Of a DNA stretch of 41,091 nucleotides, positions 1-8,776 are shown in pieces; position 1 is the stretch's first letter; each line of letters starts with the position of its first letter. A program made the position numbers and the translations under genes. The stretch lies in the NCBI GenBank assembly GCA_019456195.1, contig VRUK01000022.1:18400-59490 (forward strand), given 5' to 3'. The DNA is from Planctomycetota bacterium (GTDB lineage: Bacteria > Planctomycetota > Phycisphaerae > Sedimentisphaerales > Anaerobacaceae). The notes beneath the pieces are model-generated. The model was given only the letters and a program-made list of their open reading frames with translations. It had not been told where the DNA came from and did no database searches.

Positions 1-78
1 TGGCCGCCTCCGCCCATCATACCTCTGCCCTGGAAACCCTGGCCGCCTCCGCCCATCATACCTCTGCCCTGGAAACCT
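1..78. repeat. 39-bp coding tandem repeat, two copies
   Basis: Bases 1-39 and 40-78 are near-identical 39-bp units. Each encodes 13 residues of the Gly/Arg-rich protein, so the repeat keeps frame. More copies may lie beyond the window start. Confidence 0.85.
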
Positions 79-575
79 CGCCCCCTTCCGCCCATACCTT
101 TTTGACAGCACGGGCATAAACATTCACATTGATAACGTCGGCCCCTTCGGCCAATACCTCTACCCTGAAAACCTCGTCCCCTTCGGCCAATACCTCTACC
201 CTGAAAACCTCGTCCCCTTCCGCCAAACATCCGCTGCATAGGTTGATTACGCCATGGACGAGATTGCTGTGGCCTGCGGCCCATCCTGTCCCTGTTCATG
301 GGTGTGCCTTTGGGCTCTAACGCCTGCTGACGTTTCTTTCTCATTGCCTCGATTTTCTTTTCAGCCCCAACTCCTTTGGCCGGAGATTCACTGTCCTTTT
401 CTTGTCTTCCTCTAAATTGTTGCTCCCGGCCCCTTTGACCTGGTCGGCCTTCCTGACCCTGCCTGCGTCTTTGCCCCTGTTCAGGATTGCCGGTTCCTTC
501 CTGAGCAATACTGTTTTCAACTCCAATCAGCAAAATTGCTGTTACAATGCTTAATGTAATTATCTTCTTCAACAT
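1..575 (-). CDS. Secreted Gly/Arg-rich repeat protein (C-terminus outside window)
   Basis: The minus-strand frame starts at ATG 575 and stays open to base 1, giving 191 codons with no stop, so the protein is cut by the window edge. Residues 1-24 form a signal peptide (basic MLKK start, hydrophobic core, cleavage near IAQ-EG). The middle, about residues 25-100, is rich in Gln, Arg, Gly and Glu. From about residue 115 it turns into repeats of the type GRGRGFQGRGI and later GGGGQGFQGRGMM. Between the two repeat blocks lies a dense cysteine cluster (C-x-C-x-C-x-CC, about 106-129). It is separated by one base from the upstream small ORF and is probably translated from the same message. No enzyme family is recognised. 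The composition suggests a low-complexity envelope or matrix protein, possibly metal-binding through the Cys cluster; that role is inference. Confidence 0.72.
   Translation of the reverse strand, partial: MLKKIITLSIVTAILLIGVENSIAQEGTGNPEQGQRRRQGQEGRPGQRGREQQFRGRQEKDSESPAKGVGAEKKIEAMRKKRQQALEPKGTPMNRDRMGRRPQQSRPWRNQPMQRMFGGRGRGFQGRGIGRRGRGFQGRGIGRRGRRYQCECLCPCCQKGMGGRGRGFQGRGMMGGGGQGFQGRGMMGGGG
151..222. repeat. 36-bp coding tandem repeat, two copies
   Basis: Units 151-186 and 187-222 differ at only one or two bases. Each encodes 12 residues (GRRGRGFQGRGI type) in the minus-strand gene. A degenerate partial copy lies at about 136-150. The frame-preserving unit length indicates protein-level repeat expansion. 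Confidence 0.85.
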
Positions 576-576
576 T

Positions 577-747
577 TTACGTCTCTTTCCGAGCCATATG
601 CTCTTTTTTGTCTTGCACTTTCGCATTTCGCTGTTTAGGAGCAGATCTAAAAATTGACTTCGTTAAATTTCTGACAAACATCCGCAGAGCAACAACATTC
701 TCAGTTACTATCAGTACAAGCGCCGCTTTGATATCCGTCATCAACAT
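577..747 (-). CDS. Small basic protein, 56 aa, upstream of the Gly/Arg-rich gene
   Basis: The ORF opens at ATG 747, with a second ATG at 741, and ends at a TAA one base before the ATG of the downstream Gly/Arg-rich gene. An AGGGGA sequence lies about 8 nt before the first ATG and is a fair ribosome-binding site. The protein has a short hydrophobic N-terminal stretch (AALVLIV) and then a strongly basic, charged tail. It is too short to assign to a family. The tight spacing suggests translational coupling. It could instead be a leader ORF. Conservation in relatives would decide. Confidence 0.5.
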   Translation of the reverse strand: MLMTDIKAALVLIVTENVVALRMFVRNLTKSIFRSAPKQRNAKVQDKKEHMARKET

Positions 748-1021
748 TTCTTTGGTCCCCTAATTAGCAATTATTTTATTAACTCCGGTACCGGCTTTCA
801 CATATATAGACGCACACTGAGCCTGAAATATTGCCATTTTCGGGAAAATTATAAAAAAAAAGGGGGAAAATCCGTTTATTAGGCTATTTTATTGAATTTT
901 GCGGAAAATAAAGATACCCCGAGCAGCACTCTCAAACTTTTTTGGGCCGCTCAAAAGATATAACTTTCTTCTTTTATCGACTTATCTATTCCGCTAAAGC
1001 CTTATCCGTTCCATCAAGTTT
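748..1021. other. Non-coding stretch with a CCGGTACCGG palindrome
   Basis: No convincing ORF on either strand. It holds a perfect 10-bp palindrome, CCGGTACCGG, at 785-794, about 40 bp upstream of the small-protein start, and an A-rich run near 850-875. The palindrome could be an operator for the minus-strand pair at 1-747, but no clear -35/-10 pair was found. No strong terminator for the 1022-3916 gene is visible. Confidence 0.3.
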
Positions 1022-3916
1022 TCAGCGTCCTACAATAGGAGTATATTCAGGCCAGTTGTCGGAGCTTATCGCCTCTGATACTGCCAGAATCTTCACAGCA
1101 CATCGAGCAAGCTCTGCAAAGGTCTGCGCATCACTAAGGCTGCCGACATTTTGGCCCCAGTGGTATGGTATGGCTAATTCGGGCTTTATATACTGAGCCG
1201 CTTCCGCCGCCTCAACCGCATTCATCGTATATGTGCCGCCGGCCGGCAGTATCGCCGCGTCTATATGTCCGAGCGTTTTCATTTCATCGATCAGGTCCGT
1301 ATCGCCCGCGACATAAACCCGCTTCGAGCCGATTTCTACTATGTACCCGACCCAGTTCCTCGATTTGGGATGGTTCGGTTTGTTGGTATTATACGAAGCC
1401 ACTCCTGTTATAGTGACATTTTCAAATTCGATTGTCTCACCGGAAGCGATTGCCTGCCCGCTTCCGTATCGCTGAATGACATCAGGCGGCCCGATGAATT
1501 GAGTCTGGGAATTGGAAACCCGCGCAATATCCGAAGGCGAGTAATGGTCACCATGAGTATGAGTTACACAAACCAACGTCGCGTCATGCAGCGATTCGTT
1601 CACCCTCTCCGGATCCACATATACTATACAATCCTCATCCCATACCTTAACAGTCGAATGACCCAGCCACTGAATATTGACTATCTTTTCAGGCTCCGGC
1701 TCCTCAGCACGCCGATATAATCGGATGTCATCGAAATACATCTTACCTGAGCCGCCATTCTGCGGGCTGGCCTTGTCACCCAAACCGATAGATATGCTGT
1801 TAACATCGGTCAGGTTAATACCACCATCACTGAAGCTATTCAGGTCTATAGCCCATTCGGTCCAGTCTTCCATGAGCGCCGCGTTGGCACCAGGGTGCTC
1901 GACTGTCGCGCTTACGCCGTCACTATTAGCCAAAGTGACATACATCGGCTCCGGCTCGTTTCCGATTATACCTACATCCAAGTCTATCCACTGCGGATCA
2001 ACATTAGTATTCGGAAAGCTGACGTTGGAAAATACAGCCTCGCACGTCGCATCGGCATTATGGCTGGTCAGAGCCAGGCCGATGTACACAGGCATATCCA
2101 TCATCACAGATGCTATATCCAATTGGGTCCAGGTGCTGCCGTCTGCTGAATAATATGCCCTGACGAGTCCGCCCGTGGTGCGCTCCAACTTCACCCACTG
2201 AGGCGCTGTAATCCCTTCCTGCTTTGTGCTAAAGCCGCCCCCGCCTGTCGTTTCACGCCTGCCAAACCAAACTCCGCTGCCAGGCGTCACGGCCATCATC
2301 ACATGTCTCGAATCCGCCTCAAGCGTATCACGAATCATCACTCCCGCCTTCGCCCAGGGATCAGTATCCCCAACACTATCAATCCGGGCTATTATCGCCA
2401 CGGCGCCGGACAGCTCCTTATAGGCAAAGTGGAACTCATCGGATGTGTTCCAGATATCCGCCCCCGAGGCACTCATCGTGTAGGTGCCGGATGGAGCCTC
2501 CGCAAAACCCCCGACATATTGCGAGTGGCCTCTGAACCACAGCGACAACATTCCAACATCCTGCTCGGTCCAGTCACGCGGATAAATCAATGTCTTCGTT
2601 GTCTCAGAGTAGCTTATTACATCATCGTTATTATAGAAGTAAGGCATTGACTGCCCGCCCCCGTGAACTATTTCTTGCTCAGTAAATGGAGCATCCTCAT
2701 AACCAACGACAGAACCATTGGCCGGTTCGTCCCATCCGTCTATCCATGCAGAAAAGATTCTGTTACTCATGGGGTTAGTGGTATCAAGCTCATTGTAAGC
2801 CTCAAAATCATCCACAAGAAGATAGTTTGCCACCGTAAAGCTCCAGACCGGACCTGTGTGCAAAGTATTGTCGGCTTCTATCTCATCAACCCGCCAGTAA
2901 TAAGCAGTCCCCCATTCGAGAGCTTCGGGAAAAATATAACCGCTGACATCCTGACCACCTCGATACATACCTGTCGTATCAGTAGTATTGGCAGCATTGA
3001 CATCCTCGAAACTGTTCCCAAAGTATAAATCGTGACGAACCGCCGTTTCTCCCACCGTCCATCTCAATGAGGTCGCATCAGCTATACCCAATATCGCCCC
3101 GTCCTTTGGCTGAGGCGAACGTGCCTGCACTGGATTTGCCGCAACAGCCCATACTGTAGTCATACCGGGATTAGTGACATTGTAATCAATCTGCACCAGT
3201 GCCAGGCGACCATCTTCGAGAAGCTCGCCGCTATTGACACCGTAGGCCGTAATCCAGCCGTTCTGTACATACTCTTTTATTTTCTCTGTTTGATCCTCTT
3301 CACTCGTTAATACCAGTACACCTCCGGCAATATCCATACTTCCATTAGTTCCGGATAATGGGTCATCCGGGTCATTCATTACCAGGCCATTGCTATAAAG
3401 AATTCCACCGTTAAGATGCAATTCACTCCCTTCGGAGCCGCCACGGGGAACTCTCGTATTCGTTGAGACGGTTACCGTACCGCCGTTGATATTTACCACG
3501 CCCTTGCTCGGGTCTTTTCGCCCAAGCTGAAAAGCGCTGCACGTGACATCACCATCGTCGATAGTGAACATCCCCAGTTCCTTCCTGCCTATCCTGATAA
3601 GATTTCCAGCCGATAAAGTCCCGCCGGTCATGTGCAAGTGGACATAGTCCTGTCCTCCAACAGAGTCGTTGCTTATGGTAACACTCTCAAACCGGGCCTC
3701 AGTATCCGCATCAATGATTACCTCCGTTGGGTCGATCCTCCAATTGATATAGACTGCATCGCCTGCGTTGGGGACTTTGTTGATATCCCAGTTCTCCGGA
3801 TTACTCCAGAGAGAATCGCCGCCGCTGTTGTCCCAGGAAAAATCATCTGCCTCAGCGCTGCCGACCAGAAAAAACACCAAAACAAAAGAAACGAGATACA
3901 TCAATTTACTGCGCAT
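1022..3916 (-). CDS. Secreted multidomain protein with C-terminal metallo-beta-lactamase-fold domain
   Basis: 964 aa, start fixed by a GAGGAGG ribosome-binding site before ATG 3916. Domains: signal peptide 1-23; Gly/Thr/Asn-rich region about 24-245 with motifs like NGGTVTV and LNGGIL, resembling autotransporter or beta-helix repeats; Fn3-like unit about 265-365 with the YYWRVDE motif; first part of the module shared with the two neighbours 366-470; an inserted ConA-like domain 471-655 resembling DUF1349/beta-xylosidase C-terminal domains; the rest of the shared module 656-736; and an MBL-fold domain 744-964. The MBL part has THTHGDHY at 785-792, GDTD at 871-874 and PYHW with His919, consistent with a UlaG-like Lactamase_B_3 metal site. 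The last 220 residues are therefore a probable metal-dependent hydrolase exported on a binding scaffold. The substrate is unknown. It is last of three paralogues in one probable operon, 67 bp after its neighbour. Confidence 0.88.
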   Translation of the reverse strand: MRSKLMYLVSFVLVFFLVGSAEADDFSWDNSGGDSLWSNPENWDINKVPNAGDAVYINWRIDPTEVIIDADTEARFESVTISNDSVGGQDYVHLHMTGGTLSAGNLIRIGRKELGMFTIDDGDVTCSAFQLGRKDPSKGVVNINGGTVTVSTNTRVPRGGSEGSELHLNGGILYSNGLVMNDPDDPLSGTNGSMDIAGGVLVLTSEEDQTEKIKEYVQNGWITAYGVNSGELLEDGRLALVQIDYNVTNPGMTTVWAVAANPVQARSPQPKDGAILGIADATSLRWTVGETAVRHDLYFGNSFEDVNAANTTDTTGMYRGGQDVSGYIFPEALEWGTAYYWRVDEIEADNTLHTGPVWSFTVANYLLVDDFEAYNELDTTNPMSNRIFSAWIDGWDEPANGSVVGYEDAPFTEQEIVHGGGQSMPYFYNNDDVISYSETTKTLIYPRDWTEQDVGMLSLWFRGHSQYVGGFAEAPSGTYTMSASGADIWNTSDEFHFAYKELSGAVAIIARIDSVGDTDPWAKAGVMIRDTLEADSRHVMMAVTPGSGVWFGRRETTGGGGFSTKQEGITAPQWVKLERTTGGLVRAYYSADGSTWTQLDIASVMMDMPVYIGLALTSHNADATCEAVFSNVSFPNTNVDPQWIDLDVGIIGNEPEPMYVTLANSDGVSATVEHPGANAALMEDWTEWAIDLNSFSDGGINLTDVNSISIGLGDKASPQNGGSGKMYFDDIRLYRRAEEPEPEKIVNIQWLGHSTVKVWDEDCIVYVDPERVNESLHDATLVCVTHTHGDHYSPSDIARVSNSQTQFIGPPDVIQRYGSGQAIASGETIEFENVTITGVASYNTNKPNHPKSRNWVGYIVEIGSKRVYVAGDTDLIDEMKTLGHIDAAILPAGGTYTMNAVEAAEAAQYIKPELAIPYHWGQNVGSLSDAQTFAELARCAVKILAVSEAISSDNWPEYTPIVGR

Positions 3917-3983
3917 AACAATCCTCCTCTAAAGGATTAATACAATCATATTTTGACTGCTCTTACAATTAGTAATTTGTCAC

Positions 3984-6116
3984 TTATGGCACCGGTGCGT
4001 ACAGACGAATATCATCGAAGTACATCATACCTGCTCCGCCGGCAACCGGATTATTCCTGTTGCCAAGGCCAAGAGTAATCGTATTGACATTGGCAAGGTT
4101 TACGCCCTGATCCGCAAACGCCTGAAGGTCGATATTCCATTGTGTCCAGGAAGTTGCCTGAGCTGCATCAGGATTATCATTAGTGACCACAGCGCTGCCG
4201 TTGAGAGCAACATACAAATTCTCAGCGGCGTTGGATGCTTCACCTCTGAACCAAATCGTCAGTGTGTTAACGCCTTTGACTGTCCAGTCACGGTTTGAAG
4301 TCAATGTCAAAGTCGCCTCGGATTTCCCAACACTGTTGTCGTAGGCCAACGGCATCGACTGAGAACCACTGTGAACGATAGTTTGTTCGGCAAATGGAGG
4401 ATTAGCGTAACCAACGACAGAGCCGTTTATGGCCGGATTGTCGAATCCATCTAACCACGCCATAAATATCCTGTTGCTCACTGTTTCGGCGGGGTCAAGG
4501 TCATTGTAGCTCTCAAAATCGTCCACAACAAGGAAGTTGGCCGTGGTAAAGCTCCATACGGGGCCTGTCCATGGACTGTCGGCGTTGGCGTTATTGGCCT
4601 CATCAACCCGCCAGTAGTAAGTCGTGTTCCACTCAAGCTGTCCGGGTTCATAGCTCTCGGAACCAAGGTTTCCACTGCCTTTAAGCTCAAGTGAACTTGC
4701 ATCGGTACCGAAGTAAATTTCATGTGTAGCACCCAAACCCGGTGCCCATGTCAGAACTGGTGTTTGTGTTACATCCACAGCGCCATTAGCCGGGTCAAGG
4801 CTCTCAACGGCGCCTTCAGTAATAAAGCTCCAGACATCGCCTTTATGCGTTTCGATAATATCGAACTCATCGACCCGCCAGTAGTAAGTCTTGGCCATTT
4901 TGAGTGTGCCGGGAGTATAGGTAGTAGTTCCCTGAGCCTGACCTCCGGCAGCATTATTGACCTCATCAAAATTGTTTCCAAAATATACGGTGTGTAATTT
5001 AGAACCGAAACCACCCGTCCAACTAAGAGTAACACCCGTATCTACAGATTCGGCGCTATCAGCCGGGTCGGGTGCGTAGGCGGTCTTTGGAGGAATACTG
5101 AAGCTCCAGATATCACCTTTCCACGGACTGTTCGGCTCAGCATCATTGACCTCATCTATTCGCCAGTAGTAAGTTGTTCCCGGTACAAGGCCGTCCGGAA
5201 AAGCAAATCCGGGAAAGCCGACGACAGCAAAAGTTGTGGCCTGATTGCCAATGAACGTGCCTTCGGCACCTTCGTTCACGGCATCAAAATTATCACCAAT
5301 GTACACATCGTGCGATACTGCAAGAGCTCCGGGCGACCAGCTAAGGTTCACCCATGTATCTGAAAGTAAGGTGCCGTCAGCCGGAACTGGCCCGAAAGCG
5401 TATGGCCATGGCTTACCTTCCATGGCGCTGAGTATCTCAACCTCTGACAGAGCGTGGTTGTAAAGCCGGACCTCATCCATAATACCGTCCCATGCAAATC
5501 CTCTGGCAGCGTCCAACTCGCCGACCCACACGGGGGCGCCCCCTGTGCCCACAGCGCTATCTGGATGGTCATCGCTGGACTCCAGGGCGCCGTTGATGTA
5601 TAGCTTAATCTTCTCGCCGGTATTGCCTTGCCCATCAAATACGAGAGTGATGTGATACCATGTATCATCTTCGAGGACTGTCGTGGACAGGCCTATATTC
5701 GCGTTGTTACCATTAATCCGGCCATTCACAACCTGGCCTGTCCAAGTAAACAAGTTGTACACATCGCCGTCATTAAAGGCATTTCTTTTAGAGACGATGG
5801 ACATCCCTTCATGGCTCGCAATGTTCCGGGGCAACACCCATGCTGCGATGCTAAGAGCGGACATTCCCTCCAGTTTGGCGGCATGAGTAACCTCAATACG
5901 GTTAGCATTGTCCCCGTCAAACTCTAACCCGTTATCAAGCTTCCCTTCTACCGAATTGAGTGAGCCATGAACCACAATTGTAGCGGGATTGGCAGAGGCA
6001 TCAACGGGACTCTGTGCATCCTCGAATGGCAGGTGAAGCACAAGGTCCGCGGAGGCATTGCCGGCGATACTCAGCACTAAAACAAAAGAGAAAAGATAAA
6101 TCAGTTTCTTATTCAT
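3984..6116 (-). CDS. Secreted LamG/Fn3-like multidomain protein
   Basis: 710 aa, with AAGGAGG ahead of ATG 6116. Domains: signal peptide 1-23; LamG/ConA-like jelly-roll about 24-235 (LVLHLPFE start, DEVRLYNHALS end, typical of the LamG_3 type); three Fn3-like repeats about 240-342, 343-435 and 436-526, each carrying a TYYWRxDE signature and a W-S-F end; and a C-terminal module 527-710 opening VVDDFESYND and closing MMYFDDIRLYAP. The C-terminal module resembles carbohydrate-binding jelly-roll folds, but that is inference. No catalytic motif is seen. It probably binds extracellular polysaccharide or forms part of the cell surface. It is the middle gene of three tandem paralogues and is very close in sequence to the one at 6236-8344 from the first Fn3-like unit onward. 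Confidence 0.88.
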   Translation of the reverse strand: MNKKLIYLFSFVLVLSIAGNASADLVLHLPFEDAQSPVDASANPATIVVHGSLNSVEGKLDNGLEFDGDNANRIEVTHAAKLEGMSALSIAAWVLPRNIASHEGMSIVSKRNAFNDGDVYNLFTWTGQVVNGRINGNNANIGLSTTVLEDDTWYHITLVFDGQGNTGEKIKLYINGALESSDDHPDSAVGTGGAPVWVGELDAARGFAWDGIMDEVRLYNHALSEVEILSAMEGKPWPYAFGPVPADGTLLSDTWVNLSWSPGALAVSHDVYIGDNFDAVNEGAEGTFIGNQATTFAVVGFPGFAFPDGLVPGTTYYWRIDEVNDAEPNSPWKGDIWSFSIPPKTAYAPDPADSAESVDTGVTLSWTGGFGSKLHTVYFGNNFDEVNNAAGGQAQGTTTYTPGTLKMAKTYYWRVDEFDIIETHKGDVWSFITEGAVESLDPANGAVDVTQTPVLTWAPGLGATHEIYFGTDASSLELKGSGNLGSESYEPGQLEWNTTYYWRVDEANNANADSPWTGPVWSFTTANFLVVDDFESYNDLDPAETVSNRIFMAWLDGFDNPAINGSVVGYANPPFAEQTIVHSGSQSMPLAYDNSVGKSEATLTLTSNRDWTVKGVNTLTIWFRGEASNAAENLYVALNGSAVVTNDNPDAAQATSWTQWNIDLQAFADQGVNLANVNTITLGLGNRNNPVAGGAGMMYFDDIRLYAPVP

Positions 6117-6235
6117 AATATTCCTCCTTAAAAAATTAAAAATAACTATTTATACTTTGACTACATACCAAAATAAACGTCAATCTCCAACTGTCATGCT
6201 CTCATCAATCGTAATGTCATTTATGTTTTTTGCGG

Positions 6236-8344
6236 TTATGGTGCATAGAGACGAATATCATCGAATAAGACCATGCCCAAACCGCCGACGACCGGATTGC
6301 TCCTGCTGCCAAAGCCAAGAGTGATTGAATTGACATCGGCAAGGTCCACACCCTGATCTGCAAAGCGTGTCAGGTCGATATTCCATTCGGTCCAGGAAGT
6401 TCTCAGTGCCGCGTCAGGATCATCGTGATTGACTACAGCGCTGTCATTGAGAACAACGTACATCTGCTCGGCGGCGTTAGACGAACCACCTCTGAACCAA
6501 ATCGTCAGTGTGTTGACGCCGTTTACCGTCCAGTCTCGATTGGAAGTCAACGTCAAGGTTGCCTCGGATTTTCCGACAGCATTGTTGTATTCAAACGGCA
6601 TCGACTGATTACCGCCGTGAACGATAGTCTGCTCAGCAAATGGAGGATTAGCATAACCGACGATAGAACCGTTGATAGCCGGGTTGTCGAATCCATCCAC
6701 CCATGCAAAAAATATCCTGTTGCTGGCAGGTTCAGAGGGATCAAGGTCATTGTAGCTTTCAAAATTGTCCACAATAAGAAAGTCAGCCGTCGTAAAACTC
6801 CAGAGAGGACCAGTCCAGGGACTGTCAGCGTTGGCGTTATTTGCCTCATCAATCCGCCAGTAGTAGGTAGTATTCCATTCAAGTTGTTCAGCGTCATAGC
6901 TTTCGGAACCAAGGTTTCCTCTGCCTTTATATTCAGGTGAACTAGTATCGGCATTTTTGACTGCATCTTTATCTATTCCGAAATAAACCTGATGAGAATC
7001 AGCAAAGACTCCGGCAGTCCAGGTAAGAACAGGTGCCTGAGTGACATCCACGGCGCCTTTAGCCGGACTCGGAGTTCCGACAGCGCCCTCAGTTGTAAAG
7101 CTCCAGACATCGCCTTTATAAGTATCGATACCATCGAACTCATCAACCCGCCAATAGTAGGTCTTGGCCATTTGAAGCGTACCGGGAGTATAAGTCGCAG
7201 TTCCATGAGCTTGACCACCTGTTGCATTGTCCACTTCCTCAAAACTCTCTCCGAAATACACGGTGTGCAATTTCGAACCGAAACCCGCCGTCCAGTTAAG
7301 CTCCACATTCAGATCTACAGACTCTGCACCTCCAGCCGGGTTGGGCTCATAGGCGGTTTTGGGAGCAATCGCAAAACTCCAGACTTTACCCTTCCATGGA
7401 CTATTTGGATCAAGGTCATTGACCTCGTCAATCCGCCAGTAGTAAGTCGTCCCGGGCTGCAGGCCATCCGGGATGGCGAAACCGGGAAAGCCAACGACCT
7501 GAAAAACGCTGCTCGTGTTGCCGGCAAACGTCCCTTCGGCACCGTTGTTGATCTCGTTGAAATCGGTACCGATATACAAATCGTGGGATACGGCAAAATC
7601 ACCGGGTCTCCAGCTCAGGTTTACCCAGGTTGCTTCGATAAGCACACCTTCCCCAGGTGTCGGACCGGAGGCAACCGGCAAACTTTTACGGCCACCCGGC
7701 CCATATACGATGAAATCGTCGAAGTCCATCATGCCGCTGTAAGCCTGAATCCCGACCCTCCCATTAGTCCACTGAGCATGCTCAACATCAAACATTTCAA
7801 CATCATTCACATAACCGGCCATGCCTGTTTTTGTGACAACCAGCTTAATGTTATGCCAGCTTCCCACTTCCAATGAGTTATTTGTCTGAGCCAGCATCAC
7901 AGTTGAACCGGCGTTATATATATACGGTCTGGATTCCGTATTCGTCCATCCGTTTACTATCCATCTATACATATGGGTATTAGGCCCATTACGATCAGCC
8001 CACACCGTCGGTACCGGATCCTGTACTCTAAAGAGCACATTAACAGGAGCATCTCCTTCAGTAAGTGGCTTCACCTTGAATTCAATAGTGTATTCTTCCC
8101 ATTCATTGCTCCATTGGTCCGCCGCGACCATTGATGCTTGCCACGGATCAGCTCCGGCGAGTTGGTGATATACACCATCGGCAACCTGCCAATCCCCGGT
8201 AATCATTTCCCATCTACCCTCAGAATTCGCAGGATTCTCGAAGTCGTCAAAGAAATATGTCTGTGCGTCAACAGGTGTAGAAAACAGTAAGATGAAAACT
8301 AAACCTATAAGCCTTCCGAATGACACGAATCCTTTAACAATCAT
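6236..8344 (-). CDS. Secreted ConA-like/Fn3-like multidomain protein
   Basis: 702 aa. ATG 8344 is chosen over a TTG 21 bases upstream because AAAGGAGG lies just before it, inside the longer reading. The signal peptide is about 1-28, ending VDAQ. Residues 29-215 form an N-terminal ConA-like domain (opens YFFDDFENP, closes MDFDDFIVYGPGG) resembling DUF1080/LamG-type domains. Three Fn3-like repeats and the same C-terminal FESYND...DDIRLYAP module as the next gene follow. Against the 3984-6116 paralogue, the third Fn3-like repeat carries an extra segment of about 15 residues (KDAVKNADTSSPEYKGR region). No catalytic motif was recognised. It is first of the three-gene unit, 119 bp before the next gene, with the promoter candidate at 8607-8636 upstream. 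Confidence 0.87.
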   Translation of the reverse strand: MIVKGFVSFGRLIGLVFILLFSTPVDAQTYFFDDFENPANSEGRWEMITGDWQVADGVYHQLAGADPWQASMVAADQWSNEWEEYTIEFKVKPLTEGDAPVNVLFRVQDPVPTVWADRNGPNTHMYRWIVNGWTNTESRPYIYNAGSTVMLAQTNNSLEVGSWHNIKLVVTKTGMAGYVNDVEMFDVEHAQWTNGRVGIQAYSGMMDFDDFIVYGPGGRKSLPVASGPTPGEGVLIEATWVNLSWRPGDFAVSHDLYIGTDFNEINNGAEGTFAGNTSSVFQVVGFPGFAIPDGLQPGTTYYWRIDEVNDLDPNSPWKGKVWSFAIAPKTAYEPNPAGGAESVDLNVELNWTAGFGSKLHTVYFGESFEEVDNATGGQAHGTATYTPGTLQMAKTYYWRVDEFDGIDTYKGDVWSFTTEGAVGTPSPAKGAVDVTQAPVLTWTAGVFADSHQVYFGIDKDAVKNADTSSPEYKGRGNLGSESYDAEQLEWNTTYYWRIDEANNANADSPWTGPLWSFTTADFLIVDNFESYNDLDPSEPASNRIFFAWVDGFDNPAINGSIVGYANPPFAEQTIVHGGNQSMPFEYNNAVGKSEATLTLTSNRDWTVNGVNTLTIWFRGGSSNAAEQMYVVLNDSAVVNHDDPDAALRTSWTEWNIDLTRFADQGVDLADVNSITLGFGSRSNPVVGGLGMVLFDDIRLYAP

Positions 8345-8450
8345 TTCTTCCTCCTTTATCAACAATGGCTAAAAGTAAAATTCTTCCCTGATCTATATAT
8401 AAAAACACTCATTTCCATAGAAGCGGGATACAAATTTATAGTTGAAATGT

Positions 8451-8510
8451 TTACACCTCCTTTTGTGAAGCACACTTCTCGCCTCCTACGATTAACTCTG
8501 TGCCATACAT
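8451..8510 (-). CDS. Candidate 19-aa leader peptide
   Basis: ATG 8510 follows GAGGAGG with good spacing, and the frame closes at TAA 8451-8453. The product starts MYGTELIVGG. Its last codons contain AGGAGGTG, itself a perfect anti-16S match, right before the stop. It lies in the leader of the first paralogue, 106 bp upstream of its ATG. It may be a real micro-ORF, a leader peptide, or the relic of a lost gene start. Confidence 0.3.
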   Translation of the reverse strand: MYGTELIVGGEKCASQKEV

Positions 8511-8606
8511 AATTCCTCCTCTATCAAGAAGCTCCAATGTTTCCACAGGCCAGAAAAGAAAATCGTCACATTCCCACCTATGCAGGCGCAAACTTTACTA
8601 ATACTA

Positions 8607-8636
8607 TCTATACCAAATTACCCACCGTCTCGTCAA
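8607..8636 (-). promoter_or_regulatory. Sigma70-like promoter, TTGACG-N18-TATAGA
   Basis: On the minus strand TTGACG (8636-8631) is followed after 18 bases by TATAGA (8612-8607). It points to the micro-ORF and the three secreted paralogues. The predicted transcript start is near 8600. Confidence 0.55.
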
Positions 8637-8776
8637 GAAAAATCGTTGGATAATATGCGCAGAAAACTCCTGAAAAGGATAATTAGAAGAGGTTTGAAAA
8701 AGCACGACAATTATTAAATATTGGATTTGGAGACAACTCTTCTTTCAAAACTTCCATATATTCGCATAACTTATTG

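Larger units (their letters stand above)
8345..8776. other. Leader and promoter region of the three-paralogue unit
   Basis: About 430 bp between the permease gene and the first paralogue. It holds a promoter candidate (8607-8636), a 19-codon ORF with a strong ribosome-binding site (8451-8510), and a second orphan AGGAGG-type site at the end of that ORF. The implied 5' leader is about 255 nt, long enough for regulation at the RNA level. No known riboswitch was recognised. Confidence 0.5.

Noticed and set aside
1..222. Short tandem repeats that could suggest a CRISPR array
   Set aside because: The units are directly adjacent, without spacers, are multiples of 3, and stay open in the minus-strand protein frame.
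1022..1700. C-terminal MBL domain as an antibiotic-resistance beta-lactamase
   Set aside because: The motif set is UlaG/Lactamase_B_3-like, not that of class B beta-lactamases, and the fusion scaffold argues against a resistance role.
6992..7876. Long plus-strand frame antisense to the 6236-8344 gene
   Set aside because: It has no ribosome-binding site or family resemblance, and lies fully under a clear gene with signal peptide and repeats.
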